Assembly: GCA_947503525.1 (NCBI GenBank)
Contig: CANNEA010000001.1
Location: forward strand, 124,001 to 188,000
Source of the DNA: an uncultured Carboxylicivirga sp.
GTDB taxonomy: Bacteria; Bacteroidota; Bacteroidia; Bacteroidales; Marinilabiliaceae
Length of the DNA: 64,000 nucleotides
Direction of reading: 5' to 3'
Shown piece after piece: positions 1 to 10,546 of the stretch (position 1 is its first letter; each line of letters begins with the position of its first letter). The notes beneath the pieces were generated by a model that saw only the letters and a program-made list of their open reading frames with translations, made no database searches and had not been told where the DNA came from. The translations under genes and the position numbers were made by a program.

Positions 1-1
1 T

Positions 2-958
2 TATGCTGATAGTTCTGATGCTCAATTTATTGGTGTTGAAGATGAGCGCTATACACTAAGGTGGTCTTTGTCATATGGTTCAAAAAAAGAATATCAAGAA
101 TTTTCTTTTCGAACAGATACTTTGCGAGCACAGGCCGGCGACGATAGGTTAGATGTGGTCACATCGTCGGATGAGAAGAAATTTTGCAATATGGAAGGTT
201 ATTTGCCTGCAGGTGCAACAGGGAGGTGGCGAATTATTAAAGGTAGCGATGGTATTATCCATTCGGCCAATCATGGGAGTTCAATTTTTGAAGCAGTAGC
301 CGACACAACGTATGCTTTAGAATGGGCGGTGCAATTGGGCGAAATTGAAGTACTTGATACTGTGCAAATTCGATTTCGTGGTAAATGGGGTATGTGGACT
401 GATCAAAGAGATGGACAATCATATCGCTACACCGAGGTAGATGGTAAACAATGGATGGCAGATAACTTCAATTATGCTTATAAATCAGGGGCCGGATCAT
501 GGTATTATGGCCATGCCGAACGGTCAGTTATTAAAGCAGGCCATGCCCTGGAGTCTGAGCAAGAAAGAAAGTTGCACGGCCGACTATATACATGGCAAGA
601 GGCTTATGAAGCGACACCTGAAGGATGGCGATTACCAACCAATCAAGATATTACCGATTTATTAAACTATTATGGCGGCGCTTTTTTTGCCGGAGAAGCC
701 TTACTGGAAGGAGGAAAGGCAGGTACTGAATTTATTTATTCTGGATTTCTAGATCTACAAAGTTCTGGTGATGTTGCATTACGTAATGTATTTGACCATC
801 AAGATATATTAGGTATTTATTGGACAGGCACCTATGATTCAGTTACCGGATTATCAACGGTTTATTCTTTTGATGTTGATGCTAAGCAACCAGGTGGTGG
901 GTATTACCCTCCTGGATACACAGCTTGTTCAGTACGTTACATACGTGATATTAAATAG
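2..958 (+). CDS. FISUMP-domain surface protein, 3' part only
   Basis: The reading frame is open from the first bases of the window, so the gene begins upstream; the TTG at 68 is only an internal codon. The C-terminal half, from about base 380, is a FISUMP domain (Fibrobacter succinogenes major paralogous domain): it has the usual 'DGKQWMADNFNY' opening, 'LYTWQEA', 'PEGWRLPTNQDI' and 'YWTGTYD' blocks and ends with 'SVRYIRD'. Before it lie two similar Ig/PKD-like strands, each with a 'YxLxW' core. Such proteins are secreted or surface-attached in Bacteroidota and their exact role is unknown. The large subtilase starts 17 bases after the stop, so the two may be co-transcribed. The domain call is firm; the function is not. 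Confidence 0.8.
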   Translation, partial: YADSSDAQFIGVEDERYTLRWSLSYGSKKEYQEFSFRTDTLRAQAGDDRLDVVTSSDEKKFCNMEGYLPAGATGRWRIIKGSDGIIHSANHGSSIFEAVADTTYALEWAVQLGEIEVLDTVQIRFRGKWGMWTDQRDGQSYRYTEVDGKQWMADNFNYAYKSGAGSWYYGHAERSVIKAGHALESEQERKLHGRLYTWQEAYEATPEGWRLPTNQDITDLLNYYGGAFFAGEALLEGGKAGTEFIYSGFLDLQSSGDVALRNVFDHQDILGIYWTGTYDSVTGLSTVYSFDVDAKQPGGGYYPPGYTACSVRYIRDIK

Positions 959-975
959 TTGAAAATTAATTGAAG

Positions 976-3900
976 ATGAAAAAATATATATTTGGATTTT
1001 TCCTGCTTGTCTGTTTTGCGTTACCGCAAGAGTTTATGGGACAATTGAAGTTGACAGATATTCCCACAGAGCATCTGGTTTCAGGAAAAATTCGCATCAA
1101 AATAAAAGAAGATCGATTTATTGAGCAAAGTTCGATAAAGTCGATTTCAACAGAGACAGAACTTAACAGTATAGGTATAAGAAGTATTGATGGTCTCAAT
1201 AAACAAAATAAAATACAGCGAATAGAACGCGTTTTTCCTTTTTCGATAAAAACAGAAGCAAAGCATCGAAAACATGGTTTGCATTTATGGTTTGAGTTAT
1301 CTTACAATGGAGATGTTAATCCGCAAGCAGTTGTAGCGCAGTATGCTTTATTGGATGAGGTTGAAATAGCAAAGCCAGTACTTAAAAAAGTACGACTTGA
1401 TGGTGATAAAAAGGCTTTGAAAGTTTCGGTTAGCAAACTGTCTTCAATGTCTAAAAGAAAGCAGTTTAAATCTGTTGGTGAAATAGCGGGTATTGGTGTT
1501 GAATTTAATGACCCTTTACTATCGGATCAATGGCATTATGAAAATGATGGAACAATTGGTGAATCTGATGAGGATATTGATTTAGCCAAAGCTTGGTTAA
1601 AATCAACGGGAGATTCGAGTGTGGTTGTTGCTATTGTAGATGGTGGTATCGATACAGAGCACGAAGATTTGAAAGAAAATATCTGGGTGAATGAAGTCGA
1701 ACTAAATGGAGAAGAGGGTGTTGATGATGATAAAAATGGGTTTGTGGATGATTACCACGGATCTAACTTTGTTTTTGGTGGTGCACTTACTGCACATCAG
1801 CACGGAACGCATGTTGCAGGTACCATAGGAGCTGTATCGAACAATAATATTGGCGTGGCAGGAGTCGCAGGTGGTGATGGAACTAAGAAAGGTGTCAAAC
1901 TCATGTCGTGTCAGGTATTTGATGACCAGCAACAGAGTGGCGGTAATTTTGCCGCAGCTATTGTTTATGGAGCTGATAATGGCGCTCTAATATCGCAAAA
2001 TTCATGGGGATATACTGACCCTGGTTATTACGAACCTGAAGTTTTAGATGCGGTTCGCTATTTTATTGCTGAAGCAGGCGATTTTGAGGGTAGTTTAATG
2101 AAAGGTGGGGTGCTATTTTTTGCTGCTGGTAATGATGGTTTGGAGCAAACGCACTATCCGGCAGCATTTGAAGAGGTTATTGCCGTGAGTGCTGTTGGTC
2201 CTGATGGCAAAGGTGCTCCTTATACAAATACTGGTGAGTGGACAGATATTGCTGCGCCTGGTGGTAATCAATCAACTTTTGATACGAAAGGTGGCGTGTT
2301 AAGTACGTTACCAAATAATGACTATGGCTATATGCAAGGTACCTCAATGGCATGTCCACACGTTTCTGGAGTTGCAGCTTTAGTTGTATCAAAATTTGGA
2401 GGTGACGACTTTCGTGCAGAGGACCTAAAAAATTATATACTAGGTTCAACCACTAACTTTAATTTTGAGCATAATGATAAGTACGGTATTGGTATTTTGA
2501 ATGCATCGAATGCCTTGGATGAAAATGATAATATTAAGCCTGAGGCGATCACTGATCTATCTAGTAATGAAGTGTATCACAATGCTGCTAAGTTAGAATG
2601 GACAGTACCTGTTGATGAGGATAATTTTCAGCCTTCATATTTTTATTTGGCCGCATCTAGTTCAGAAATTACAGCAAATAATTTCGATGATCAGCAGATA
2701 TATAAAATAACAAACCCATTTGAGGCTGGTGACGCCGTTTCTGTAACATTTGCAGGTTTATTAAAGAAGAGTGATTATTGGTTTGCCATTAAGTCTAGCG
2801 ATCGATTTGAAAATATATCAAGCATTTCTAATATCATAAAGGTAACAACTACGGATGAGCCTCATTTTATGATGTCGACAGATGTAATAAATCTAGATAT
2901 TAATACAGCTGAAGAAAGCAAAAAAATTGTGCCCGTCAGTTTCTCAAATACAGGTGATGGCATTATCTCATGGTATAACTACGTGTATAATGAACGCTTG
3001 TACTTTGAAGAACAAGAGGACCTAAATGAACGAATTGCAGCGAAAGCACAGACAAGTAGTTCATTGGCTTCCATAACTAGTACTTCTCAATTGCAAGCTG
3101 CACGTTTAGTACAAAGCAAGGGGCAAGTTCCAGATTATTTATCAACTGATAAAACACAGTTTAAGTATGGAATGTCCTACGAGCCAGATAACAATGAAAC
3201 ATTACTATATGGTAATGTAGATCCAAATGTTGGGATAATTTTCGCCACTAGGTTTAATGTTGAATTAGATTATACATTTAATCTAACGCACTTAGAATTG
3301 GCACTTTACGTAGAGAGTAAAGCAAATCCTCTGCTAATTGAAATCAAAAAGGGTTCAAAGGCTATTCAGACAGCAGAAACTGTTTATGTTCAAGAATATT
3401 ATCCCGATACAACTGATTATTTCAACTATTGTCGCATTCCTTTATATCGTCCTCAACGCTTTGAGGATGGAGAAGTGTTTTGGGTGGTTGTGCACATGCC
3501 AAAAGAAGAAACTAAGCCATTAGGATTACAGAGCAATTCCTATTTAGCCAACTATTTTATGCTATCCGAGGATAATGGACGTAGTTTTCGTGATTTTCAG
3601 CAGTCGCTGAAAAAACCTTTTGTACCCATGTTAAGAGCTCTAAGCTCAGGTGACGATGGTGCTTATGTGTTTCTAGATCCTAATGAAGGAGAAATTAAAA
3701 AATCTGAGACGCAAAATGTGAATGTAATTATTGACGCTGAGAATATAACAAATGGTAAACACATTGCATCCGTAGGAATCGTTACAAATGACATTCATAA
3801 GCCTGTTGTTAATATTGAAGTCAATCTTAATGTGACAGGTCAAAAGGCAGATGTTGATGGAAGTAAGGTTCATAGTTTTGATGTGTACAGCAATAAAATA

Positions 3901-6900
3901 AACGAATTACAATTACCGATTAAGAATATTGGACTTGGAGAACTTGAAGTTTATAACATAGCTTCTGATGAGAGTGGTTTTGCAAAGGCATTTACAGATA
4001 CCATACAAATAAGTTCTGGAAATTCGGGTAATATACCTTTTACCTTCTTTAATACTGGTACCGGTTCAATGCAAAGTATATTGAAGCTCATTACCAATGA
4101 AGGCGAGTTACTTTTGACGACTCAAATGAATATTGGAGAGTTAGCCGAATTAGAAATGACACTTGACAAAAGTGAAATTAATCTTTTAGTAGGAGAAACG
4201 GCTGAACTTGAATTATCAATTAAAAATACGTCAGCCTCAGCTAATTTAGAGTATAATTTGGAGCATTACGATGCTTTAAAGATTAAGCGAGGTTTGTTGT
4301 CGAATACAATGGAGTATTTGGTTAGTTCGTCGGACGATGTTGGAGGACCTCAAGAGAATCAGTGGTACGATATCGAAAAAATTGGCACCACTTTATCAGG
4401 GGATTCTATACAAGATTACTATCAAGAATTGGATATGGTATTTCCATTTTTCAATGAAACATTTAAAAATCTACGTTTTTCGCATGCGGGTAATATCATT
4501 TTTTACTCGGAACCAGGTAAACCCATTGAATTACCTAGCAAAAATACGGGTTTCTACTACAATGGTGGACTGATTGCTCCATTGTTTGTTAGCGAAGGAA
4601 GCAAGGGTTTAGAAAAGGTGGTTTACTATCATTATGGAGATAGATTTGTTGCTACTTTCTATATGAATATAGGCATTTCATATTCAGAGGCGCCAAAATC
4701 AACCTTATGTTACCAGGCTGTATTACATCGTAATGGTACAATCGAATACCGTTATAAAGATGTTGAGGATCTAGCGGATGAAATAGATTATATGTCGGTA
4801 TTACAAGGAATGACTCCTGAAGATTATGCGATTTATAAGAATTTGAATCAGCCAGGTATTAAAATTTCAAATGGTCTAGTGGTACGTTTTGAACCGACTC
4901 ATAGCGCTAGCTTAGTAACAGATGCGAGTTCTCAAAAAGGCAGCTTATTACCAGGAGAAGAAACAAAAGTAAAATTGACTGTAGATCCAACAGCTTTAGA
5001 ACGATGTGCTGGTGAATACGACAATCTGGTTTACGTTAATTGTAATACAGCTAATCAGATAGAGGAATTGCAATTGAGGATTAATGTTACAGGAATTGCA
5101 ACATTAGAGACTCAAGATAATTTGGATTTTGACGCAACAAAAGTAGATGTGCCAACAGAAAGGCACTTAAAGGTATTGAATACAGGTACTGGCGCCACAG
5201 AAATTACAGCAATCACATTTGCCGATGCTTCTTTTTCTATTGATGAAGTATTTCCAATAAAAATTAATGGACAGTCGCACCTGCAATTGGTTGTTAAGAA
5301 TACGCCATCAGTTGCTAATGAGTTGAGTAGCTCAATGCATATTGAATGTGCTAATGGACAACAATTAACGGTGGTCTTAAATAGTATTGCACAGGTTGAT
5401 CCTAAATACACTATAAGCTTACCTGCATCACTAAGTCGTGACTTAGTGGGAGGTGAGTTAGTTCGTATTCCTTTTACAATTACAAACACTAGTAATGGAG
5501 CCGATTTGTCGTATGAATTTATTAACAGTGTTTTTGGACAAGTGAAAAATAGTGAATCGCCACAAGTAAATGAGCATAGTGGTAGTTCTACCTACTCTTG
5601 GAAAACAAGTGATGATACGAAAGTTTTTCATAAGTGGTTTGATATCATTGATGAAGCAAATGTGTTGCCTGTTGCTAATAGTGAAATACTAGCCATTGAG
5701 CTACCATTCGAATTTCCTTTTTATGGACAAGCATATGATTCTATTTGGGTGTCTCAAAATGGCTATGTAAGCTTTCAACAGCCCGAGGAGGAAAAAAGCA
5801 TCCCTAGTTTTAAGAAAGGTGATGGCGTACGAGGTATGATTGCTCCATTCTGGCAGCAACTTACTAGCTCAGCATTAGAAGAAGGGGTGTATGTTAAAAA
5901 AGCGGCCGATCGTATATTTATTCAATGGAATAATTTAATTGGTCAAAAAGGAAGTGCTACAGCAGGCAGTTTAACTTTCCAGTTAGAATTACTCAATGAT
6001 GGAACGATCTTTTTTCATTATAAAGATATTGAATCGTGGGCTGGAGAAGTACTTTATGGCTTAGAGAGTCCGGATGAGAATCAAGTGCTTTATGATCCGT
6101 ATGGCATAAATATTAATTGGTCAGATTTAAAAAATGAAACGACTGTGGCCATTGCACCACCTTTTCAGGGGCAAGTAGCACCAGGTGAGCATGCTACTTT
6201 AGATTTATTGATGTCGGCAGAAAATATTTATAAAGTAGGTTCTTATAAAGATACGGTTGAGCTAAGAACAAATAGTAATTCACAAGCTATTGAAATAATA
6301 CCGTTTGAAATTAACGTAACCGTTAATGCGAAATTAATGATGGAGGATAACATTGAATGTGGTGATGTTATTTTCACGAATAATTTAAGTTTACGTAAGA
6401 AAGTAAGAATCCAGAATTATGGGCATGGTATTCTTAGTGTCGAACAACTCGTAACTAATAACCTGGAAGACGCCACATTTTTTGATCCCGAGGGTAATAA
6501 AATCAACCAGAATAGTGCCGGTACGTTATTAAAACCTATACATGTAAATCCATGGAACTTTGCGGATGTTGAAATAGAGTTTTCTGTTTTAGAGAAAGGA
6601 GAGATTAATGGAACGATTGGTGTTAGTGGTAATTTTGAGAGTAAAACAGTAGGCGTATTGGCTTCCATTGTGGATTCTCCGGTGTTTGCATGGGATGCTA
6701 GCGATCAATTCTATAATCTAAATAGCGATGAAATAGAAACCTACGAATTTTCAATTACTAATAACGGCGAAACGACCTTAGACTATAGCCTTATGCCAGC
6801 GGTTATCAATAACGATGATTCTAATGGTAATACAGTCATAGAAGAGGAAATTGGCAACTATGAATTTAAACAGCCTTTAACAATCGATTCATTAGCTATT

Positions 6901-8499
6901 GAATTTAAAGAACTAGCAGATGGGGTATTACGGCCTGACTTAGGAGGTGTTCGACTTGGTTTTAGTAATCGCTTTACAGCACCAGAGGAAGGCTTTTCAA
7001 TAACGCACGTTAAATCGTTTATCAACTTAGACGAAAAAGGTGAGTATGTGCGTGTAATGGTTTACAAAGATGGCGATTTGCCTCAGTCAGGTGAACAACT
7101 CTACCAAGAAGATTTTATTATTGACGAAAGTGTTGCAGATCAATGGGTTTATTTTCCATTGAAACAGACGATTAAAATTAATGGAGGTGAGGATTTTTAT
7201 ATAATTATTCTACCACCCGAGGATTATAAAAGAAAATATATAGGTTATGAAGTATCTAAGGATGAATCTTTATTAGCGAGATGTTATACCGGAAATTATA
7301 GCGAAGGTTATAAGTGGAAATCGATGCTTGGTGATGAAGATGATGAAGAGGCGGTGGCATCTTTCCCATGGGTGTGGAAAATAAGACCACTAACAGCAGC
7401 AAGTGAAGGACAGTGGTTGAAGGTTGACCATACAAAAGGACGAATTTTATCCGGAGAGTCGACAAATATTACAGCTACCATTGATGCTAATAAAGCAGGC
7501 TCCGGAGATCATAAAGCTAAGTTGTTAATCTCATCAAATGATATCAACAACATACAAGCTGAAGCCTCATTGAATTTAACAGTTAACGGTGCTCCAAATC
7601 TCGTTTTACGTCCTAATCAATATGCTGATTCATTGGAAGTTGTTGAGAACAATAAACTGCTTGTAAGTTACCTGGCAGAGGATCCTGAAGGAGAACATAT
7701 CTCATTCTCTAAAAAGGATGTAACTGGTGGCCCTCGAGTTAAGATGAAGAGTACAGGTGAAAGATCGGTAGAACTTGAGTTTTTTGGCGACTATCAAAGC
7801 TCAGGCATCTATCATTACCCACTAGAGCTTGCGGATGAATCGGGAAATATGACGCGCGACACCATTCTTTTAAAGGTTATTGATATGAATAGGGCTCCTC
7901 AATTAACGCCAGGTATGTTAGATATAACATTGAATATGGCAGATCCAACAAATGCATTCACCATCGACCCAAAAGTGCTGTTTACGGACCCTGATGGTGA
8001 TGAATTGGAAATACTAGCAGGTAATTACACTCCAGATATTATTGACTTAGCATTGGGTAGTAACTACATCGATATACATCCACTATCCATTGGAACTGGA
8101 TACATTGTTTTAGGAGCTGATGATGGAAAGGATAATGGTTATGTATTATATGGAGTTTACGTTCAGGTTATTAATGATGAAAGTGTTGTCGGTGCAAATC
8201 CTGATGGCTTAATTCCTCATGACGGATTACCGATTATGAACAAGGATTTATTAGTATTTCCAAATGTCGTATCAAACCAGACTAGTACTGTCAGATACCA
8301 ACTAAAGGAAAATGGTTCTGTAGTTCTTGAAGTCATTGATATTTCTGGACGTGCAATACGCAAAATAGCAAATACAACTAAAGACAAAGGTGTGTATCAA
8401 CAGCAAGTGGACTTTTCTGTTTTCGGTAAGGGTATTTACTTGTGTCGCTATATGCTTAATGGAAAATTGCTTCAAGCTGAAAAAGTGATAGTCAAATAA
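976..8499 (+). CDS. Giant secreted S8 (subtilisin-like) serine protease with T9SS sorting domain
   Basis: About 2,507 aa from the ATG at 976; a TTG two codons earlier is less likely. A signal peptide (residues 1-25) is followed by a pro-region and a peptidase S8 domain at about residues 190-515. The triad is visible: Asp222 in 'AIVDGGID', His276 in 'HGTHVAGT', Ser457 in 'GTSMACPHVSG'. After this come a fibronectin-III-like domain (about 522-625) and many beta-sandwich modules of the kind that separate surface enzymes from the cell. Two of these (about 1130-1305 and 1554-1728) are related copies, each with a 'W(Y/F)DI' start and an 'FPFF/FPFYG' core. Cadherin-like modules follow, and the last 85 residues are a type A T9SS sorting domain ('VFPNVVSNQ', 'GKGIYLCRY'). 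The protein should be exported by T9SS and held at or released from the surface. Substrate unknown. Confidence 0.92.
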   Translation: MKKYIFGFFLLVCFALPQEFMGQLKLTDIPTEHLVSGKIRIKIKEDRFIEQSSIKSISTETELNSIGIRSIDGLNKQNKIQRIERVFPFSIKTEAKHRKHGLHLWFELSYNGDVNPQAVVAQYALLDEVEIAKPVLKKVRLDGDKKALKVSVSKLSSMSKRKQFKSVGEIAGIGVEFNDPLLSDQWHYENDGTIGESDEDIDLAKAWLKSTGDSSVVVAIVDGGIDTEHEDLKENIWVNEVELNGEEGVDDDKNGFVDDYHGSNFVFGGALTAHQHGTHVAGTIGAVSNNNIGVAGVAGGDGTKKGVKLMSCQVFDDQQQSGGNFAAAIVYGADNGALISQNSWGYTDPGYYEPEVLDAVRYFIAEAGDFEGSLMKGGVLFFAAGNDGLEQTHYPAAFEEVIAVSAVGPDGKGAPYTNTGEWTDIAAPGGNQSTFDTKGGVLSTLPNNDYGYMQGTSMACPHVSGVAALVVSKFGGDDFRAEDLKNYILGSTTNFNFEHNDKYGIGILNASNALDENDNIKPEAITDLSSNEVYHNAAKLEWTVPVDEDNFQPSYFYLAASSSEITANNFDDQQIYKITNPFEAGDAVSVTFAGLLKKSDYWFAIKSSDRFENISSISNIIKVTTTDEPHFMMSTDVINLDINTAEESKKIVPVSFSNTGDGIISWYNYVYNERLYFEEQEDLNERIAAKAQTSSSLASITSTSQLQAARLVQSKGQVPDYLSTDKTQFKYGMSYEPDNNETLLYGNVDPNVGIIFATRFNVELDYTFNLTHLELALYVESKANPLLIEIKKGSKAIQTAETVYVQEYYPDTTDYFNYCRIPLYRPQRFEDGEVFWVVVHMPKEETKPLGLQSNSYLANYFMLSEDNGRSFRDFQQSLKKPFVPMLRALSSGDDGAYVFLDPNEGEIKKSETQNVNVIIDAENITNGKHIASVGIVTNDIHKPVVNIEVNLNVTGQKADVDGSKVHSFDVYSNKINELQLPIKNIGLGELEVYNIASDESGFAKAFTDTIQISSGNSGNIPFTFFNTGTGSMQSILKLITNEGELLLTTQMNIGELAELEMTLDKSEINLLVGETAELELSIKNTSASANLEYNLEHYDALKIKRGLLSNTMEYLVSSSDDVGGPQENQWYDIEKIGTTLSGDSIQDYYQELDMVFPFFNETFKNLRFSHAGNIIFYSEPGKPIELPSKNTGFYYNGGLIAPLFVSEGSKGLEKVVYYHYGDRFVATFYMNIGISYSEAPKSTLCYQAVLHRNGTIEYRYKDVEDLADEIDYMSVLQGMTPEDYAIYKNLNQPGIKISNGLVVRFEPTHSASLVTDASSQKGSLLPGEETKVKLTVDPTALERCAGEYDNLVYVNCNTANQIEELQLRINVTGIATLETQDNLDFDATKVDVPTERHLKVLNTGTGATEITAITFADASFSIDEVFPIKINGQSHLQLVVKNTPSVANELSSSMHIECANGQQLTVVLNSIAQVDPKYTISLPASLSRDLVGGELVRIPFTITNTSNGADLSYEFINSVFGQVKNSESPQVNEHSGSSTYSWKTSDDTKVFHKWFDIIDEANVLPVANSEILAIELPFEFPFYGQAYDSIWVSQNGYVSFQQPEEEKSIPSFKKGDGVRGMIAPFWQQLTSSALEEGVYVKKAADRIFIQWNNLIGQKGSATAGSLTFQLELLNDGTIFFHYKDIESWAGEVLYGLESPDENQVLYDPYGININWSDLKNETTVAIAPPFQGQVAPGEHATLDLLMSAENIYKVGSYKDTVELRTNSNSQAIEIIPFEINVTVNAKLMMEDNIECGDVIFTNNLSLRKKVRIQNYGHGILSVEQLVTNNLEDATFFDPEGNKINQNSAGTLLKPIHVNPWNFADVEIEFSVLEKGEINGTIGVSGNFESKTVGVLASIVDSPVFAWDASDQFYNLNSDEIETYEFSITNNGETTLDYSLMPAVINNDDSNGNTVIEEEIGNYEFKQPLTIDSLAIEFKELADGVLRPDLGGVRLGFSNRFTAPEEGFSITHVKSFINLDEKGEYVRVMVYKDGDLPQSGEQLYQEDFIIDESVADQWVYFPLKQTIKINGGEDFYIIILPPEDYKRKYIGYEVSKDESLLARCYTGNYSEGYKWKSMLGDEDDEEAVASFPWVWKIRPLTAASEGQWLKVDHTKGRILSGESTNITATIDANKAGSGDHKAKLLISSNDINNIQAEASLNLTVNGAPNLVLRPNQYADSLEVVENNKLLVSYLAEDPEGEHISFSKKDVTGGPRVKMKSTGERSVELEFFGDYQSSGIYHYPLELADESGNMTRDTILLKVIDMNRAPQLTPGMLDITLNMADPTNAFTIDPKVLFTDPDGDELEILAGNYTPDIIDLALGSNYIDIHPLSIGTGYIVLGADDGKDNGYVLYGVYVQVINDESVVGANPDGLIPHDGLPIMNKDLLVFPNVVSNQTSTVRYQLKENGSVVLEVIDISGRAIRKIANTTKDKGVYQQQVDFSVFGKGIYLCRYMLNGKLLQAEKVIVK

Positions 8500-8521
8500 G
8501 AATAGTAAACTAACGCAATAG

Positions 8522-8553
8522 TAAGGAGGTGTTTATGCACCTCCTTATTTTTT
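8522..8553 (+). terminator. Rho-independent terminator after the subtilase gene
   Basis: A perfect 10-bp stem (arms 8522-8531 and 8538-8547, 6-base loop) is followed by a run of T. It lies 22 bases after the stop codon of the subtilase and marks the end of that unit. Confidence 0.85.
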
Positions 8554-8656
8554 ATCATTACCAAGGTTGAACTAACATTAAAGTTCTATAGATATTAGCA
8601 TCAATAGGTGTGAGCTATGGTGCATAGTTATATGGTTTTGGAATAAGCAGCCACTG

Positions 8657-9235
8657 GTGGAAAATATATTAATGATGATTCGTTATCAGTTTAATGAGAG
8701 AAATGCTGTATTAAATGTATGCTTATCAAAAAGTGTTGTGATGGGTGAAATGTTAGAGTATACAAAGGTTCTGGTAGAAAAAAGCAAAATATTCACTCAG
8801 TTAGTCATTCTTGAAAATAGTAGAGATGTTACGTATGATTTAGAGATACAGAATATAAACATTTTGGGAGACCTAGTTACGAAGGAAGTGAGTTTTGCTT
8901 GTAGTATTCATCACGCTATGGTAAGAACTTGTCCTAAAGGTACTGCTCTTGGGGTCTGGTTCTGTAAAGTTTCTCATTTATCCAGCTATTCTAGTAAGGT
9001 TTTCTCAACTGAAGTAGGAGCCAATAAGTGGTTGGGCAATAGGCGTTCGATTATCAATAGAAGTATTTATAATCGCATTGATAATAAGGAAAGGAAAATT
9101 GATTCTGATCGAGGTGCTTTAACAATAAATCATTTTGAATTAGAACAAAGGGATCAGGATAATATTTCAATGGGTTTAGGCAAAAAACAAAGGGTCTTCC
9201 ATTGTCAGAGGTGTTGTCGAATAGAGGCACTTTAA
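8657..9235 (+). CDS. STAS/SpoIIAA-like protein with an abnormal C-terminal tail
   Basis: 192 aa from a GTG; the ATG at 8672 is an equally good start. The first 120 or so residues follow the pattern of small STAS/SpoIIAA-like proteins of Bacteroidota: an N-terminal strand 'LNVCLSKSV', a central 'RDVTYDLEI' block, and the closing 'KVFSTEVGANKWL'. That family normally ends right after this block, at about 120-125 aa. Here the frame runs on for about 65 residues of low-complexity, basic sequence with no recognisable fold, so the gene may have lost its stop or been fused to unrelated DNA. A relative lies at 13749. Family members are thought to act in signalling or membrane association, but the role here is unknown. 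It may be decaying. Confidence 0.5.
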   Translation: MENILMMIRYQFNERNAVLNVCLSKSVVMGEMLEYTKVLVEKSKIFTQLVILENSRDVTYDLEIQNINILGDLVTKEVSFACSIHHAMVRTCPKGTALGVWFCKVSHLSSYSSKVFSTEVGANKWLGNRRSIINRSIYNRIDNKERKIDSDRGALTINHFELEQRDQDNISMGLGKKQRVFHCQRCCRIEAL

Positions 9236-9736
9236 CAACAATTGGGAGAGGTAGTAAATGCAATTGGTTTAAACTCTATAGCGTACCATTTTGAAAAGTG
9301 TTAACGTTTTTTAATAAAGCCTTGTGTTTTATAATTACAATCTATTAAAAGGATCCCATTTCAGATCACACTTGTTAGCAGCATACATTGTTGAACTAAC
9401 CTATAGGTAGCGAAAGGGATTTGACTGACAAGGTAGGTATGTCTAATGAGTAATAATAAGTAAAATAGGATAATCTAAAGTTTTTTATAGTAGAATAGAT
9501 GTGGGTATTACTAGCGAGCAAGAAGGTCAATGATAGCACTTGAGATCCTCTAAGACAAGTATTTAAGATCATGTGCCACTACTTGTTATTTCCTCCTTAA
9601 ATTCAATAGTATTTTAATCAGCTTGTTAAGAAAATAAGGTCGTCCTTTGTCGATGTTTGATATCTATGTTATCAGTTAGAATGTATCCCATCAATATTAA
9701 AAAACGATTAATTATTCATCAGCTTTTTTAATGTTT
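9236..9736. other. Gene-free stretch
   Basis: About 500 bases between the STAS-like gene and the rteC remnant. I see no convincing ORF, RNA gene or repeat; several short inverted pairs are within chance for AT-rich DNA. It fits the picture of decayed mobile DNA. Confidence 0.4.
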
Positions 9737-10353
9737 CTATTCCTCATCAATCTTATCCAACAATCTCTGCTTCATTTTATCGATAAAAACCGTTGAGTTC
9801 TTCTTTCGGTTTTTAATATCTATAAACGAACGGTAGATGTCAAAGTCCGGTAAATCGATCACAGTGCCTAAAATCTCAACCAGTTCTTTAATATCCGTTT
9901 CACCATTATTAATGCACTTTGTTTCAAATAAAGCATAGACGAGCTCTGTAGCCTCAATGGTTGAACCAGTCCATTTCAATTTAGTATTTTGGTGTTTCAA
10001 TGTTTGTATATTGGATCCTTCCAACTCATTTAATTGCAATTGTAGAAAATCAATAATCATATTATAGCCTATAAACCTGGCATGCAGATAATCCTTACTT
10101 GTTGAAAAACCATTGTCAATGAGGGAGTAGATGTGGTAATTGTAATCACTGAGATTTAAGTTGCACCTTAAGAAATTAGGTTCATCGTATTTTGTTATGT
10201 TTTTCTCAAAGGTGTGATAGCAAATGTCGTATTTCTTAAAGTACTTTTTGTACGAATTGCATGCTTTTTGTCTTTTAATACATTAAAATCAACATAGTAT
10301 TTACTAATTTTAAAGTGGATCTCTTCTGGCATACTGTCGGAAATTGAGACCGA
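9737..10353 (-). pseudogene. rteC: rteC remnant (regulator of Bacteroides conjugative transposons), frameshifted and truncated
   Basis: The downstream frame (stop at 9737) reads for about 175 codons and contains RteC signatures in order: 'FSTSKDYLHARFI', 'LKWTGSTIEATELVYAL', 'INNGETDIKELVE', 'IYRSFIDIKNRKKN' and 'FIDKMKQRL'. Its first ATG (10060) lies well inside the homology, and upstream codons up to about 10280 still look like RteC ('SYKKYFKKY'). There the frame hits a stop, while 'SMPEEIHFKISKYY', which resembles the RteC N-terminus, continues in another frame up to a stop at 10354-10356. The middle part is also shorter than in intact RteC. RteC controls excision of CTnDOT-type elements, so this is a footprint of an integrative conjugative element. 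I infer that the gene is dead; a sequencing error cannot be ruled out for the frameshift alone. Confidence 0.75.
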
Positions 10354-10546
10354 TTAATGTCTCAACGGCGACACCTTCTCATTAGCAATTTGAATTACTT
10401 ATTTCTTAATCTTTCCACGGTAGCTAATGGGATTGACCTATAAATAAGTTAGCAGCTCGATTGACTCTAATTAACATGGTAAATTGTAGTTGAGTTGATT
10501 ACTTATTCCTTAAATCGCATGAAAGAATAACTAAAAACAATAAGCT

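Noticed and set aside
5112-5489. 125-aa minus-strand ORF inside the subtilase gene
   Set aside because: Shadow of a long, well-supported gene.
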